DNA from: Diphasiastrum complanatum
Lineage: Eukaryota; Streptophyta; Lycopodiopsida; Lycopodiales; Lycopodiaceae
Direction: 5' to 3'
Length of the DNA stretch: 64,000 nucleotides
Assembly (NCBI GenBank): GCA_029204225.1
Contig: CM055105.1
Span: 10,556,551-10,620,550 of the forward strand
Part shown: in pieces, positions 23,365-33,804 of the stretch
How the letters are laid out: the number at the start of each line of letters is the position of its first letter
Numbering within the stretch: position 1 is the stretch's first letter
Position numbers and translations under genes: made by a program
Notes under the pieces: generated by a model
Told to the model about the DNA's origin: nothing
What the model saw: the letters and a program-made list of their open reading frames with translations, nothing else
Databases searched by the model: none

Positions 23365-23401
23365 CCACAGTTCCCAGAACCGTGGGTCCTGGGAACCGTG
23401 G
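23365..23401. repeat. Hairpin, 13 bp arms
   Basis: CCACAGTTCCCAG (23365-23377) pairs with CTGGGAACCGTGG (23389-23401), 12 of 13 positions. The GAACCGTGGG words around it recur at 23876-23940. Confidence 0.75.
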
Positions 23402-23570
23402 GGTGAACCGTACTACGGTTCCAGTATTTAATTAATTAATTAATTAATTTCCAAAGGAGGGGCCCAAGGCATTTTTAGATTAATTAAATGTGTTATAGTC
23501 CTAGAATAAGAAAATAAAAACAATAGTGTTCTAGTCCTAGAATAAGAAAATTAAAGGCGTCTAATGGCAT

Positions 23571-23671
23571 GAATAAAGTTCTGTTGATACAGCAAAGCAT
23601 TAAAAAGCCTGAAAAAAGTGAAATTACCACTGAATAAAGTTCTGTTGATACAGCGAAGCATTAAAAAGCCT
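23571..23671. repeat. 61 bp-spaced direct repeat
   Basis: GAATAAAGTTCTGTTGATAC and the following AGC(A/G)AAGCATTAAAAAGCCT occur at 23571 and again at 23632, with one difference. Confidence 0.9.
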
Positions 23672-23875
23672 CTCATTCAACTGAAAGATAATAGTGTTCC
23701 ATTCTGCAAGGGAGCAAAAAATGAGGCTCATTGGTTAACCGTCAAAACCAGAGAGGAACCAATAACAGATCATTGTCCCTAAGCAATCCTGGTATTTTTT
23801 GGCCTTTTTTTTGCAATTTTTTGGGCTGTTTTTGGGGGTGAGAAACTAGAAAAAAAATTAATTGATCAATCAATG

Positions 23876-23930
23876 GTACGGTTCACCACGGTCGAGTCTT
23901 AACTTTTTGGAGAATCGTGGTGAACCGTAC
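23876..23930. repeat. Hairpin, 15 bp perfect arms
   Basis: GTACGGTTCACCACG (23876-23890) and CGTGGTGAACCGTAC (23916-23930) are exact reverse complements with a 25 bp loop. A related GGTGAACCGTACTACGGTTCC word lies near 23401-23420, so the two may be ends of one MITE of about 0.55 kb. Confidence 0.85.
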
Positions 23931-25194
23931 ACGGTTCTCAAATTCTATATATATAATATACCTAAAAAAGAATAGCGTTTTGGGAGGCTTTTTTTTTTTA
24001 ATTCCTCCATTGCATCGATGAAAATAAAGTAAAAATTATTCCCTGCTTTCATTACTTGTGTTTACTTCCATCAGTCTTGACATGATTAAAACATATTCGA
24101 AAATCTATTCTACACCCCGAGGTCTTTATTAGAAAATAACATGTGAGATGAATTGTCAATTCTTTAGAGATCTTTATTTTGATGGTTTTCTCACTTCCTA
24201 AGACTTCTAGAGATATTGACGTATTGGTTAGAAATGGACATTCTTTTGAAAATAAAGGTTTCTCGTACTCATTCCACCATTTTACAAACCCATTAGTAGG
24301 TACAAATGTTATAAGCACTGATTGAGCAGGTCATGTAGAAGATGAAAAAGAACTAGCGTATATGATTTGCAGAAGAATCTGAGCATTTTTGAATCAATGC
24401 AAGTTGAAGACGAATTAAGAAAGTTCCAGAGACACGCTTCAAAATGCCTAATTCCTTATTCAACTTTGTATACACATTTTCTTATAGTCTTTTCAAGATC
24501 ATTTTAAGTATTAGAATCAAATAAAATTTAAATCAAGGATAGAGAAAAAAGACAAGCAAATAAGCAATGTTGCATGTACTGATCTGAATCGGTTCGAATT
24601 GGCCAATTCGGCCGGTTTGAGTGGGCTGGGACAGGTTCGAATCTTCCGATTCGAACATAAATTTGAAGCTTTTCTTGCCGTTTATGCCAAAACAAACTCA
24701 CATTCTGATGTAGTTATAGAGTCTAGCTCATTTTGGTGCATATTGGAGGGTTTTCACATGTTTTGCATTTAAGGATTTCAATTTGACAATTGATCTTGAA
24801 GGTTATAAATGAAATCTCTAGTTGATATTCATACATTCTCCAATTGGGATAGAAGTGTGTGTTTAGTGTGCCTCAAATATTTTTTAAATGGAAGCTTTGT
24901 TCTCTCTCTCTCTCTCTCTCATCTATTTCTATTTTGTGATTGGAGATTGCAATTCTTAATTTACAATGCACATCAACTTAGAAAGAAGTTAGAACTTAGT
25001 TTGATCAATGAAGACTCAAATGTAATATCAACAATGATAAATCATCAATCACAATAGACCATAGACGATACTGTACGTGTCATGTCATGACTCATTCACA
25101 GTGTCGCTCAATAAGTCTCATGCAGAGTTGCACATTGGCAAGTGCTCACATCTACTATCTAATTGAGTACTGAATAAAAACTATGATGTATCTT

Positions 25195-25439
25195 CTATCG
25201 TATGACCCTCCTAGCTCTGCTTGGAGGCTCCTCTACGACATCATCGTCATCATCACTGCCCTCCGCCTCTGCCTCATCATCTGCCTCATCATCATCCTCA
25301 TCAACATACTCCTCTGAGTCAGAGGTCTCTGTGGCTCATGAGGCCAAAGGCTCCTCATCCTCAACAGCATGGGAGCGTAAAGCTCAATCGTGTCTCGACC
25401 TCCTCGGTGTCGTTGTGGCAGCTGTGGCGGTAACCCTCC
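25195..25439 (-). pseudogene. Acidic C-terminal exon of an unknown gene, decayed
   Basis: On the minus strand a good acceptor (TTTTTGTGTGTAG) at 25440-25441 is followed by a frame with a basic start (TPRRSRH), a long Asp/Glu-rich stretch (EEYVDEDDDEADDEAEAEG), and the ending PPSRARRVIR with a TAG at 25195-25197. Two in-frame stops (near 25385 and 25340) show decay. A copia element has inserted in the intron, 27 bp upstream of the exon. Acidic tails of this kind occur in some plant hAT transposases, but that identity is a guess. Open frames on the plus strand here, rich in Ser or His/Pro, are the antisense of this exon. Confidence 0.45.
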
Positions 25440-25466
25440 CTACACACAAAAATGGTCGATGATTAC

Positions 25467-25872
25467 TGTTGAAGAGTATTGCCTATTTTACCCCTTTGGC
25501 TAAGCACTAATTAAGTTGTAAGTTGTACATAACTCATGGGGCATGTTATTAATTAAATACATGAGACCCCCCCTTTTAAGTTAAATTAGTGCAAGTGGTC
25601 CACTTGGCCAAGTAGGTCACTCCTATGGTTGACACCTAGACTTTCGATGCATGTAATTAAGGTGCTTGCCTCACCAGGGATTTGGACCCACGCCCTCCTC
25701 TCTCTCTCTCTAGCAATTCATTTCCTCTTATAACTTTTGGTGTTGTGAGGTGCTTATGCGATTCTCCTTGTATGTGATGTTTTCCATAGCTAAGTTTCTC
25801 AAGCTTTCATAGTTGATCTAGTATTGAAGTTAAGATACTCCATAGCTAGAGCCTAGGTCTTGCAATTTATCA
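25467..25872 (+). repeat. Left LTR of the copia element
   Basis: 406 bp, from TGTTGAAGAG to TTTATCA, followed directly by the primer site. It contains a CT-run (25697-25713), also present in the right LTR. Confidence 0.85.
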
Positions 25873-25884
25873 TGGTATTAGAGC
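25873..25884 (+). other. Primer binding site (tRNA-Met type)
   Basis: TGGTATTAGAGC directly after the left LTR. It differs by one base from the usual TGGTATCAGAGC. Confidence 0.75.
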
Positions 25885-26218
25885 AGGTTGTCTAGCTTGT
25901 GAATTTGAGTGAGAAAAACTTCAGTGCTCAGATTCTCATCTTCTACAAGCACCTCAATTTTGAAAGAGGGAGTTTTTGATCTAGAGGAGTCAGATCAGGT
26001 TGAGTCTTGCACTGTTGGAGAGCTATTGGCAAGGAGAGTGGGATGATCCAAAAACTTTCTAATTCTGGCTGTTTTGGGAAGTCTTTCTGGAGGAGCTTAC
26101 ACAAAAGTAGGGCGCATATTCTGTAGGGGCTTTTGGTTACTGAACCAATGGGGCCTAGTGCTTGTGCTAGTAACATAGACATTGGTTCAACACCTATGAG
26201 GAGACAGGAGATGGTCAG

Positions 26219-26928
26219 CATGTATGCCTTGGAGATAACTCTACACATGAGGTGAGGGGCAAAGGCATAATTCCAGTGCAACTGTCATCAGGTGAGGTAA
26301 TCAAGAGTGTGTTGCATGTACCGGGGTTGGCTAAGAACTTGCTATCTGTTGGTGCCATTACCAAACAAAACATGTTGGCGGAGGTTGACGAATCTACTTG
26401 TTTGGCAAAAGACAAAGATCAAAGCTTCAAGGTGGTAGCCAAGGGAAGGGGGTCTTTACAAGCTTTACACAACCATTCCTAGCCAAGAGGCCTTGTCAGC
26501 AAAGGATTCTAGTCAGGACAAGCTTTGGCACGAGAGGTATGGTCATTTGAGCTATCAAAGTTTACAAGTTTTGAACAAGCACAATATGCTAGTAGATCTT
26601 CCTAGCATTAAGTCTTCTTCAGATACATGTGAGGCTTGTTTCCAAAGGGAAAAGCTACCAGGGCCAAGGGCATTCTTGAGCTTGTGCATTCAGATTTGTG
26701 CGGCCGTGCAGACCAAATCAGCGGGGGGGGCGTACTATCTCATGACCTTCGTAAATGATTTCTCACAGAAGGTATGGGTCTATTTTCTGAAGCTGAAATC
26801 TGTTGCATAATGCATTCAAATACTTCAAACAGTGGAAAGCTTTGGTGGAAAACCACACAGGGAAGAGGCTAAAGACTTTCTGGTCAGATAACGGTGGTGA
26901 GTATATTTCTGATGAGTTCAAAGATCGT
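26219..26928 (+). pseudogene. Copia protease end, GAG-pre-integrase and integrase start
   Basis: The first part reads GKGIIPVQLSSGEVIKSVLH and PGLAKNLLSVGAITKQN (end of the protease region). The GAG-pre-integrase follows with LWHERYGHLSYQSLQVLNKH (from about 26522) and the EACFQREK zinc-site remnant. The integrase core begins with YYLMTFVNDFSQKVWVYFLK (26730-26800) and reaches FWSDNGGEYISDEF (to about 26920). Two catalytic Asp regions are visible; the Glu region is lost at the junction with the gypsy piece. A stop at about 26808 and several shifts disable it. Confidence 0.8.
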
Positions 26929-26929
26929 C

Positions 26930-27690
26930 AATTGAGTCACATCAACGTTCTTGCAGCATTTGAATGTCATCTTCACTCAATAAATTTTCAACTTCCTCTT
27001 CACCCGATTGATTTTCCTCATTGGGTTTTCTGCTCATGGCCGTTAATCGAATCTCTTGTTTACGAAATTTACATACCTTCCAATGATTTTTGTCATATTT
27101 CTCCTGGCATCTGAAGCAAAGCCCCAGTGCTCTAAGTTTCCTCTCTTGGTCATCCTATAGTCTTTGAACAGGTCTTGGCTTTTGATTGTCCGTCATTGTA
27201 GATACCGTTCCCATCCCAACAACTTTGGTTCCCGGACTTTGACTGTTGGATAATGCACAATAGTACCCTTGTTGGTATTATTGTTACTTTTGTTATCCTT
27301 GAAGACTCCAGTCGAGATGTTTGACTTATAAAACTGACTGGTACCAGACTGTTAGAAATAAATGACTATGCTAAAGTAATCCATAGGTTACTTTGACCCA
27401 AAAGGTCGAGATTTGTGTAACCATGGGTATTTAATTATTTAGGCCATCTTAAGTTTGTCTTAAGTTCAGTTGGACCCATTTTTGGTCATGTACTGACTCG
27501 TGGGTCCTTAGGGGTCTAATTTTGTTTAGGGGCCCTATCTTGACTTTTGGGGATGCCCTACATTTAGTAAGTGGTTAACCTTAGGGTTTGGTGGCATTTG
27601 GCCACATCCAGGTAGAGTGCTTAGATGCTCATTGTGATTTCCATTTTAAACAGTTTGGCTTAGCATTGCTCTCCATTGCTCTTGTCGCTG

Positions 27691-27728
<38 letters not shown>

Positions 27729-29080
27729 GAGTTGGGCGCCCAGCCTCTTCTCTCTTGTTTTCTTGTGGAGCTTGCTTGATAACTAGATCTTGGTGACTTG
27801 ACTCTTGCCTTCCTACACAGACTGAGACTTTGGAGCCCCAAACGTATTATAAGATGTGTTGATTGTAGTTGTCCCTTGTTTTTGGTACATTTTTGTCGTT
27901 GAAGGGTATTTCTGTTCATGGATCAACGCTAATTGCAATGCTGAATCCAAACTTATACATCTGGCTGCTTCCACATCAGCCCCAATCCGAGGTTGTAACC
28001 CATGGATATATCGGTGTAAATGAGCACTATCGTCCAATTTGACCTTAAGTGTCAATTGCCAAAATTCATGATTATAATCTTGGACTGAGCCCGTTTGCTG
28101 AACTTAACACCAACGTTGAAAGAACATTTTCTCCTGAAATGGATTCAAAAAAACCTCACTACACAATTGCTTGAACTGCAGCCAATTGTAGATCGCTGGT
28201 TGAACATGTGGATCAGCCTCAACTTTCTTCCACCAAACATAAGCTAGACCCTTGAAGTGTAGTGAAGCATAAGCAATCTTCGCTTGATCAGTCCTTGGAA
28301 ATAATTGGAAATATCCAATTTGTGTAGCCATTCTTCCACTTCTATAGTATCGATGTTTCCACTGAAGTTATGCATGAAGATTTTATCTCTAAAATCATTA
28401 CCATCCCTCTTAAACCCTTGATTCTTTTGAGCGCGATCCATAATACTCATATGAATATTAAAATTTACAGCATTTTGATAATGAGGTGGCAATTTGTTGT
28501 ATGACTCGAGCTCTTGTAGTACCCATTGTTGTGGATCTTGAACAACTACACCAGCAGGATGAAGTCCAGAAGCTTGAAGTGGAAAATCGTTTGGTGTTGG
28601 AACAGTTGGTTGCAACCAAATAGGTTGATCATCACATACTTGTTGCTTTCCCTTGTTTTTTCGTATTGTCTCTAGATGATCATAATTACCTTGACCTGGA
28701 TTTTCAGATGTTGAAGCATTTAGGAAAGAAGAAGGGTTCTGACCTTGATAAACATCTTGTTTTTGTAGAGTAGTACTCATCACAGATTCAAAGCGTGACA
28801 TCATCAGCTCTAACATCTTTTCCCAACATCGATCCGAACTTTCTTGCATTTGCTGCCATGTTTGTTTATTCACTTCGATAGTGTCTTGTATAGCAGTTAA
28901 CACTTTGGTTAATATTTCCTCTGTTCCAGGCGGATTCTCATTGATAGGAACTTCTTCGGTATTACTTGTTTTTTTCGGTGCCATTTTATTGAACTCAACG
29001 TAATAATCACTTTTGCTTTTTACTGCATTGAAATTCGAGCTCAAACGGATGAGATATTGGCAGTTGAATGAATAAAGCAT
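26930..29080 (-). pseudogene. Gypsy gag with zinc knuckle, split by a solo LTR
   Basis: Translation starts near MAPKKTSNTEEVPINEN (28984). A Gln-rich helical part (MQESSDRCWEKMLELMMSRF) is followed by the Retrotrans_gag core in a second frame: HNFSGNIDTIEVEEWLHKLD (about 28370-28310), YASLHFKGLAYVWWKKVEA (28270-28215) and NPFQEKMFFQRW. A third frame carries LHRYIHGLQPRIGADVEAAR (28020-27960). Beyond the solo LTR (27350-27817) the knuckle CFRCQEKYDKNHWKVC is at about 27120-27070 and an acidic end EEEVENLLSEDDIQM (about 27010-26965). There are at least two frameshifts. Gag packages the element RNA. Confidence 0.75.
27350..27817. mobile_element. Solo LTR inside the gypsy gag
   Basis: 468 bp beginning TGTTAGAAATAAATG and ending CTTCCTACA, flanked by a perfect 5 bp target duplication CAGAC (27345-27349 and 27818-27822). 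The gag sequence continues on both sides. It contains a CT run (27694-27726). A solo LTR arises when the two LTRs of an element recombine. The family is not one of the others in the window. Confidence 0.8.
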
Positions 29081-29309
29081 AATGTGTAAACAACTTAGGA
29101 CAAAGGGCCCTAAAATAAAATTAAAAATAAGTACATAATGATGACGAAATGAGGACCATTGTACTCAGCGCAGTGAACTGAGCAATTTTCGTTCTTGAAG
29201 CACTGAATTCCGACGTTAAACGGAAAAGTTAAGGATACACGAAGAAAGGAGAAAAGGGAATGGGGGGCGGGGGGGGGAATGTTATTTTAACCAACTGCGT
29301 GGGGGCAAC

Positions 29310-29484
29310 GGCCCGATCGAGATGCCACGACCAGGGCTCGGTCGAGTTGCGACGTCCAGGGCTCGGTCGAAGTAAAATCCCCACGGCTCGGTCGAGATGC
29401 AACGACCAGGGCTCGGTCGAAATGATATCCCCACGGCTCGGTCGAGATGCGACGACCAGAGCTCAGTCGAGATGCCAAGGAGGG
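29310..29484. repeat. 25 bp tandem repeat, seven copies
   Basis: GGCTCGGTCGAGATGCGACG units start at 29310, 29335, 29360, 29385, 29410, 29435 and 29460, exactly 25 bp apart. Two unit types partly alternate: one ending GCGACGACCAG and one ending ATATCCCCAC. It is far more GC-rich than its surroundings and lies in the leader between the primer site and the gag of the gypsy fragment. The plus-strand open frame across it is a product of the repeat. Confidence 0.9.
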
Positions 29485-29749
29485 CGCCGGGTCGCGTGGA
29501 CAGGTTTGTGTGTGTTTTTAAATGGCCATAACTTGGTCATTATAGCTCCAAATCAGAAAATTTAAGTACCTCCAAGAAGCTAAACAAGAGATCTATTGAT
29601 CTACAATAAGAAATCACACAAAAAATGAAGATTAAATGGTCAATAATTGAACCAAAACTTGCTAGAAATTGAAAAAACAAGAAAACTAAAACAAGAAACT
29701 TTACTAAACGTAACAAAATCCACCAAATCTGATGGGAAAAGGATCTAAT

Positions 29750-29761
29750 GCTTTGATACCA
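29750..29761 (-). other. Primer binding site of the gypsy fragment
   Basis: Minus strand TGGTATCAAAGC, a tRNA-Met type site with one change, placed directly left of the putative LTR end. Confidence 0.6.
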
Positions 29762-29762
29762 A

Positions 29763-30308
29763 AATAGTCATGTGCCAATCTTAGCATTCAAACATCTAAT
29801 CCATTCATTAAAACATCAAATTACAATGGAAATACAAGAAATCAAGAAACTAGTCAAAATTCAAGAAACTAATCAAATGTAGCAAAACTTTACCAAAATG
29901 GGTAAAGATAGAATCCATTATTTATTATTATTGATCATTCACAAGATTAGGCTTGAAACTAGAGCATGATCATAGCTCTTATGTGATTGTAGGCACATGA
30001 ACCATCAATACTATCAAGAAAGCTCTCAAAGAGAAGCTTCAAGATCACCAAAAGTTCAAAAATCATAAAAGCCTCCAAATTAGCACGACCTCCTCTATTT
30101 ATAGTGGGTCTTTAGTGCCTCTAATTAACATTTGGGGCCTTATTACCTTAATTTGGGCCTTACAACCATTATTATAAATCCCGCCAGTACAAATGTGGCG
30201 TGGTTGTTTGCGCCTTTTATTAACAATTCCAATGACTAGTTCTAGTCTAGTTTAGCTCCATGGCTATTTTGGTAATTCATTACTAAGCTCATGGGCCAAT
30301 TACATACA
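29763..30308 (-). repeat. Putative 5' LTR of the gypsy fragment
   Basis: Defined by the primer site on its inner side and by the return of copia sequence on its outer side. It holds a TATA-like TATAAATAG (30108-30116 on the minus strand). No second copy lies in the window, so the boundaries are inferred. Confidence 0.45.
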
Positions 30309-31190
30309 GCACATGAGAGGAGAAGACTTTGTTGTTGTTGTGCTCTATGTCGATGATCTACTTATCACTATTGCCTAGGAGTTGAGGTTTGGAAAGGAAA
30401 GCGTTCTCTCAGGGAAAGTATGCATAGAAATTATTGAAGAGGTTTAACATGCAAGAAATCAAACCAATTAGTACACCCATGGATGCAAGCAACAAGCCAT
30501 CAAGAGATGATGGTCTAGCATTTGCAGATAAGACCCTCTATCGCCAATTAGTGGGCAGCGTGATTTACCTCACTACCACCAGGCCAGATATTGCTTATGC
30601 GGTTGGGATCGCAAGTCAATTCACGAGTAAGCCTACCGAAGCACATTGGAAGGCAGCCAAGAGGATCCTACGATATGTGAGAGGGACGATGACTTATGAG
30701 ATTGGATATACTGATGATGGTGACCTTCAGCTGGAAGGTTATTCAAATTCTGATTGGGCAGGTGATAGAGATAATCGGAGATCGACGACAGGCTATTGCT
30801 TTAGCCTAGTTTCAGGGGCTATATCTTGGTGCAACAAGAAGCAGCCTACTGTAGCCCTATCATCTACCGAAGCTGAGTACAGGGTGACTACGAGGTCCGC
30901 CTGTGAAGCTATTTGGTTACGACGTCTACTTGAGGACATGCAGATTGCTCAAGTAAGACCTACATTGCATTCAGCTTGCGAGAATCCAGTCTATCATGCA
31001 CGAACGAAGCATAGAGGTGGACCAGCACTTCATACGAGAGAAAGTGCACAGTGGTGAGATCGAGCTAGTTTATTGCGACACCAACGACCAGATAACTGAT
31101 ATTTTTATTAAACCACTTAGTAAAGATAAGTTTGAAAAGTTCAGAATTTTGTTGGGTGTCAGTTTAAATAAAATAGCCATCAAGGGGGGG
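30309..31190 (+). pseudogene. Copia RT end and RNase H
   Basis: The part starts within RT at the catalytic VVVVLYVDDLLIT motif (30330-30370). After a stop and a shift a 207-residue frame (30434-31057) carries LVGSVIYLTTTRPDIAYAVG, then HWKAAKRILRYVRGT, then NSDWAGDRDNRRSTTGYCFS and ALSSTEAEYR. These are the usual RNase H blocks with the catalytic Asp and Glu. The end shifts frame near 30995 (RSIEVDQHFIREKV, TDIFIKPLSKDKFEKFR) and stops at about 31194. It is quite well preserved. Confidence 0.85.
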
Positions 31191-31580
31191 TGTTGAAGAG
31201 TAATGCCTAGTTTACCCCTTTGGCTAAGCACTAATGAAGTTGTAAGTTGTACATAACTCATGGGGCATATTATTAATTAAATACATGAGACCCCCCTTTT
31301 GTAAGTTGAGTAAATTAGTGCAAGTGGCCCACTTGGCCAAGTTGGTCACTCCTATGGTTGACACCTAGACTTTTCATGCATTTAATTGAGGTGCTTGCCT
31401 CACAAGGGATTTGGAGGACCCACGCCCTCCTCTCTCTCTCTCTAGCAATTCATTTCCTCTTATAACTTCTGGTGTTGTGAGGTGCTTATGCGATTCTCCT
31501 TGTATGTGATGTTTTCCATAGCTATAGTTGATCTAGTATTGAAGTTAAGATACTCCATAGCTAGGTCTTGCAATTTATGA
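31191..31580 (+). repeat. Right LTR of the copia element
   Basis: 390 bp, aligned with 25467-25872. It lacks about 10 bp near 31525 and ends TTTATGA where the left LTR ends TTTATCA. Confidence 0.85.
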
Positions 31581-31669
31581 ATTGCAACTGGGCAACTCAC
31601 ACAATAAGGTTATTAACATCAAAGGCAAAGTCAAACTAAATTGTACAATGACAAGGGACTAGTTATTGA

Positions 31670-31800
31670 ATAGTAAGTAGCTTCTAGTTCAAAGTTGGAT
31701 TCCGATGAAAACCGATTCGAATAGAATTCCGATTCGAATTGGTCCGATTCGAACCACGATTCGTTGTTCGAATCGGCGATTCGTGATAAGTGGTAATTTT
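31670..31800. repeat. Cluster of GATTCGAATC-type palindromes
   Basis: CCGATTCGAA(T/C) words occur about six times in 100 bp in both orientations. Similar clusters lie at 24590-24660 and in the MITE ends at 37040-37070 and 37525-37550. Confidence 0.5.
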
Positions 31801-31979
31801 GTTCCTCTCTTGAGTCTCTAAAGATGGGAACCTGGAAGATTTTGAAATAAGAGGTCTCCTTTGTTATGTTGGATACTATCCTAGACATAATGTTGATATG
31901 ACAAGTCCCTTAGGCCCGTAAGTGATCGAAAATATTTAACCTGCTGGTTCATAAGATAACTACCACCGCCAAAATTAGC

Positions 31980-32850
31980 TAGCACATGATAATGAAGCTC
32001 TTCATAGAATCTCGATTGGCTGAAGTCGATAAAAAATGTACAAGAACAGCATGCATACTTTTCCAGATGAGTGAAACCCCTAGATTACTTCACACACTTC
32101 GTATGCTTGAATCTCGAAGACAATTTTTTGGCATTAGATTTTGCTATGGAAGATCCTAGGACAGAGGACATGATTTGATATTTATTGTGGTAGATCAAGT
32201 TAGCAAGGTCATTTTATGGCTTGTAACAAACAAGCAAAGGTAACAAAAGCAACAACTTTTCATTAAGCACATATTTTCCTTGACTGGGTTAGCAGGATCC
32301 ATTGCTTCACGAGTAATTTCAAGAAGTCACTATTTGACATCTTGTTCTTTACGATAAGTTTTTCGTCCCCATTTCCAAATGGACAATCTGAAGTCACTCA
32401 TAGAAGTTACTTAGATCTTTTGAAGTCTTACACATTCAATTTTTTGTCTTTTGAAGTCTTATAAGGCTTTGTAGGAAAGAACTTTTATGGATTTCACTAG
32501 TAGGATAATTCCTTCTTTATATGAGTAACGCTCTTTTTTGAGGTTGCTTATGTAAAAGCTCTTAATCGTCTACTTTAGAATAAGTATAAAGTTTTTCTTG
32601 TAGATCAAGTTTTTTAACACTGCCCTTCGAAATATTCGCATGGCTTTTACTAGGGCTTAATAGAAACAACAAAAGACAGGCAAATTAGAAGAGAAAAAGA
32701 TGTATGTTTCAGAGCAGATTCGGTGCTAAGAAAAGACTTGAAGATTTGTTCTATCCCACTACTGATGCTATGTGGATGAGTGAAGAGTTCTTTGGGGACT
32801 ACTTCCTATTGAAGGAACCCAAAATGAATTTTCGTAGTTGAGGGCAACTC
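31980..32850 (+). pseudogene. Gypsy integrase remnant, heavily decayed
   Basis: Scattered matches in changing frames: LIFIVVDQVSKVILWLVTNK (32175-32235), LFIKHIFSLTGLAGSIASR (about 32258-32312) and PFPNGQSEVTHRSYLDLLKS (32370-32430, where the family has HPQTDGQTE). These are the core of a Ty3/gypsy integrase. No open frame longer than about 50 codons remains. Confidence 0.6.
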
Positions 32851-33746
32851 ATTCAGAAAGGGAGGAGAAGTTGTGACCCTATGAACAGTTAGACCTCTTG
32901 GATGCAGTTGTATCTACCCCAGTTAAATTTCATTTATTTCTTTAGTATTTGAAAACAGGTCATTTGACCAGTATCTGCCCACGTGCAGCCAGGGAATTGA
33001 ACTTGGGTGAGCAAGCCCAACGCAAGCAAATCATATTCAGTGTTTTATATCATATGCATGTCGCACATTCGCTTGCATGTTTGCTTGTGCTTGTGAGCGC
33101 TGTCTCTGTCAGAGTAAGTGTAGAATATTATTCCAATCTCTTTAGAGCTAGATGTGATTTTCATGTGAGTGAAGTGTAAAACCTGTTGTATGGCAGTGCG
33201 TCCTACGTGATTATTAACTTGGTCTAATGAGTTAATCCCATGTGAATTGTGTCTTTAACTCTGTGATTGACCACATTCTACAGCGTAGTAACCATGCACA
33301 CAGATAGAGAATCCTTCGATCCTTCAGGCATGGATAAATGGCCTTACGTGTGATTGAGAGATGTGTGAAATGAGATAATTTGTAAGATGGCAATTTATAA
33401 GTTTTTAGTTTGTACCATAGTTGCACTGCATTTCTACAAACACGTTTTTGGTTTGGGCAGCGTTTCTCAGAAACATTTTTTTTTTGTGGGGGCAATATGG
33501 GTATCAAAAAATTTGAGCAGAAAGTACCCGATCATAACATTAGTAAGGCTTCGAGCAATATGGGGTTGATTGAAATTTGACTGGCACGAGTATAAACTGA
33601 ACTAGTTCGGACGCTAGGGAATGGAGTATTGGCCATTATCACAACATGCTACGGTCCTTGAAACCACTGTGGAAGAGGTAACTTGCAGAGAGGAGAGGTC
33701 ATTCTTATGTACCTTTGGGTACTTTTACTTTTACAGAAATTAATAC

Positions 33747-33804
<58 letters not shown>

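Larger units (their letters stand above)
22366..25190. other. Mostly non-coding; hairpins and small repeats
   Basis: No gene seen. The stretch contains an AATT run (23430-23450), the hairpins listed separately, a CT run (24901-24920), and a cluster of GGTTCGAAT-type palindromes (24590-24660). Confidence 0.4.
26929..30308 (-). mobile_element. Gypsy fragment replacing the copia pol centre
   Basis: On the minus strand: a putative 5' LTR (about 30308-29763), a primer site GGTATCAAAGC-type (29750-29761), an untranslated leader containing a 25 bp array, then gag (29080-26930). The gag is split by a solo LTR. It has neither a 3' LTR nor pol. The copia reading frame is not continuous across this piece (integrase Glu region to most of RT is missing), so it came with a deletion or recombination and not as a simple insertion. 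Confidence 0.65.
25467..31580 (+). mobile_element. Copia retrotransposon with both LTRs, interrupted
   Basis: The left LTR is 25467-25872 and the right LTR 31191-31580, highly similar (TGTTGAAGAG start, TTGCAATTTAT end). A primer site, TGGTATTAGAGC (25873-25884), resembles the tRNA-Met type, and a polypurine tract AAGGGGGGG precedes the right LTR. Flanking 5-mers are ATTAC (25462-25466) and ATTGC (31581-31585), a target duplication with one change. Protease-end and integrase-start sequence (26219-26928) and the RT end plus RNase H (30309-31196) are present. Everything between has been replaced by a minus-strand gypsy piece (26929-30308). The right LTR carries small deletions against the left one. 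Confidence 0.85.

Noticed and set aside
25202-25462. Plus-strand Ser-rich and His/Pro-rich open frames
   Set aside because: They are the antisense of the Asp/Glu-rich minus-strand exon and have no start context or homology.
29260-29565. 101-codon plus-strand frame
   Set aside because: Runs through the 25 bp array and repeats with it; a product of the array.
32949-33179. Possible first exon of the UMP kinase gene ending at CAGA/GTAAGT
   Set aside because: The open frame is in the wrong phase for the exon at 34494, and the sequence is not like a transit peptide.
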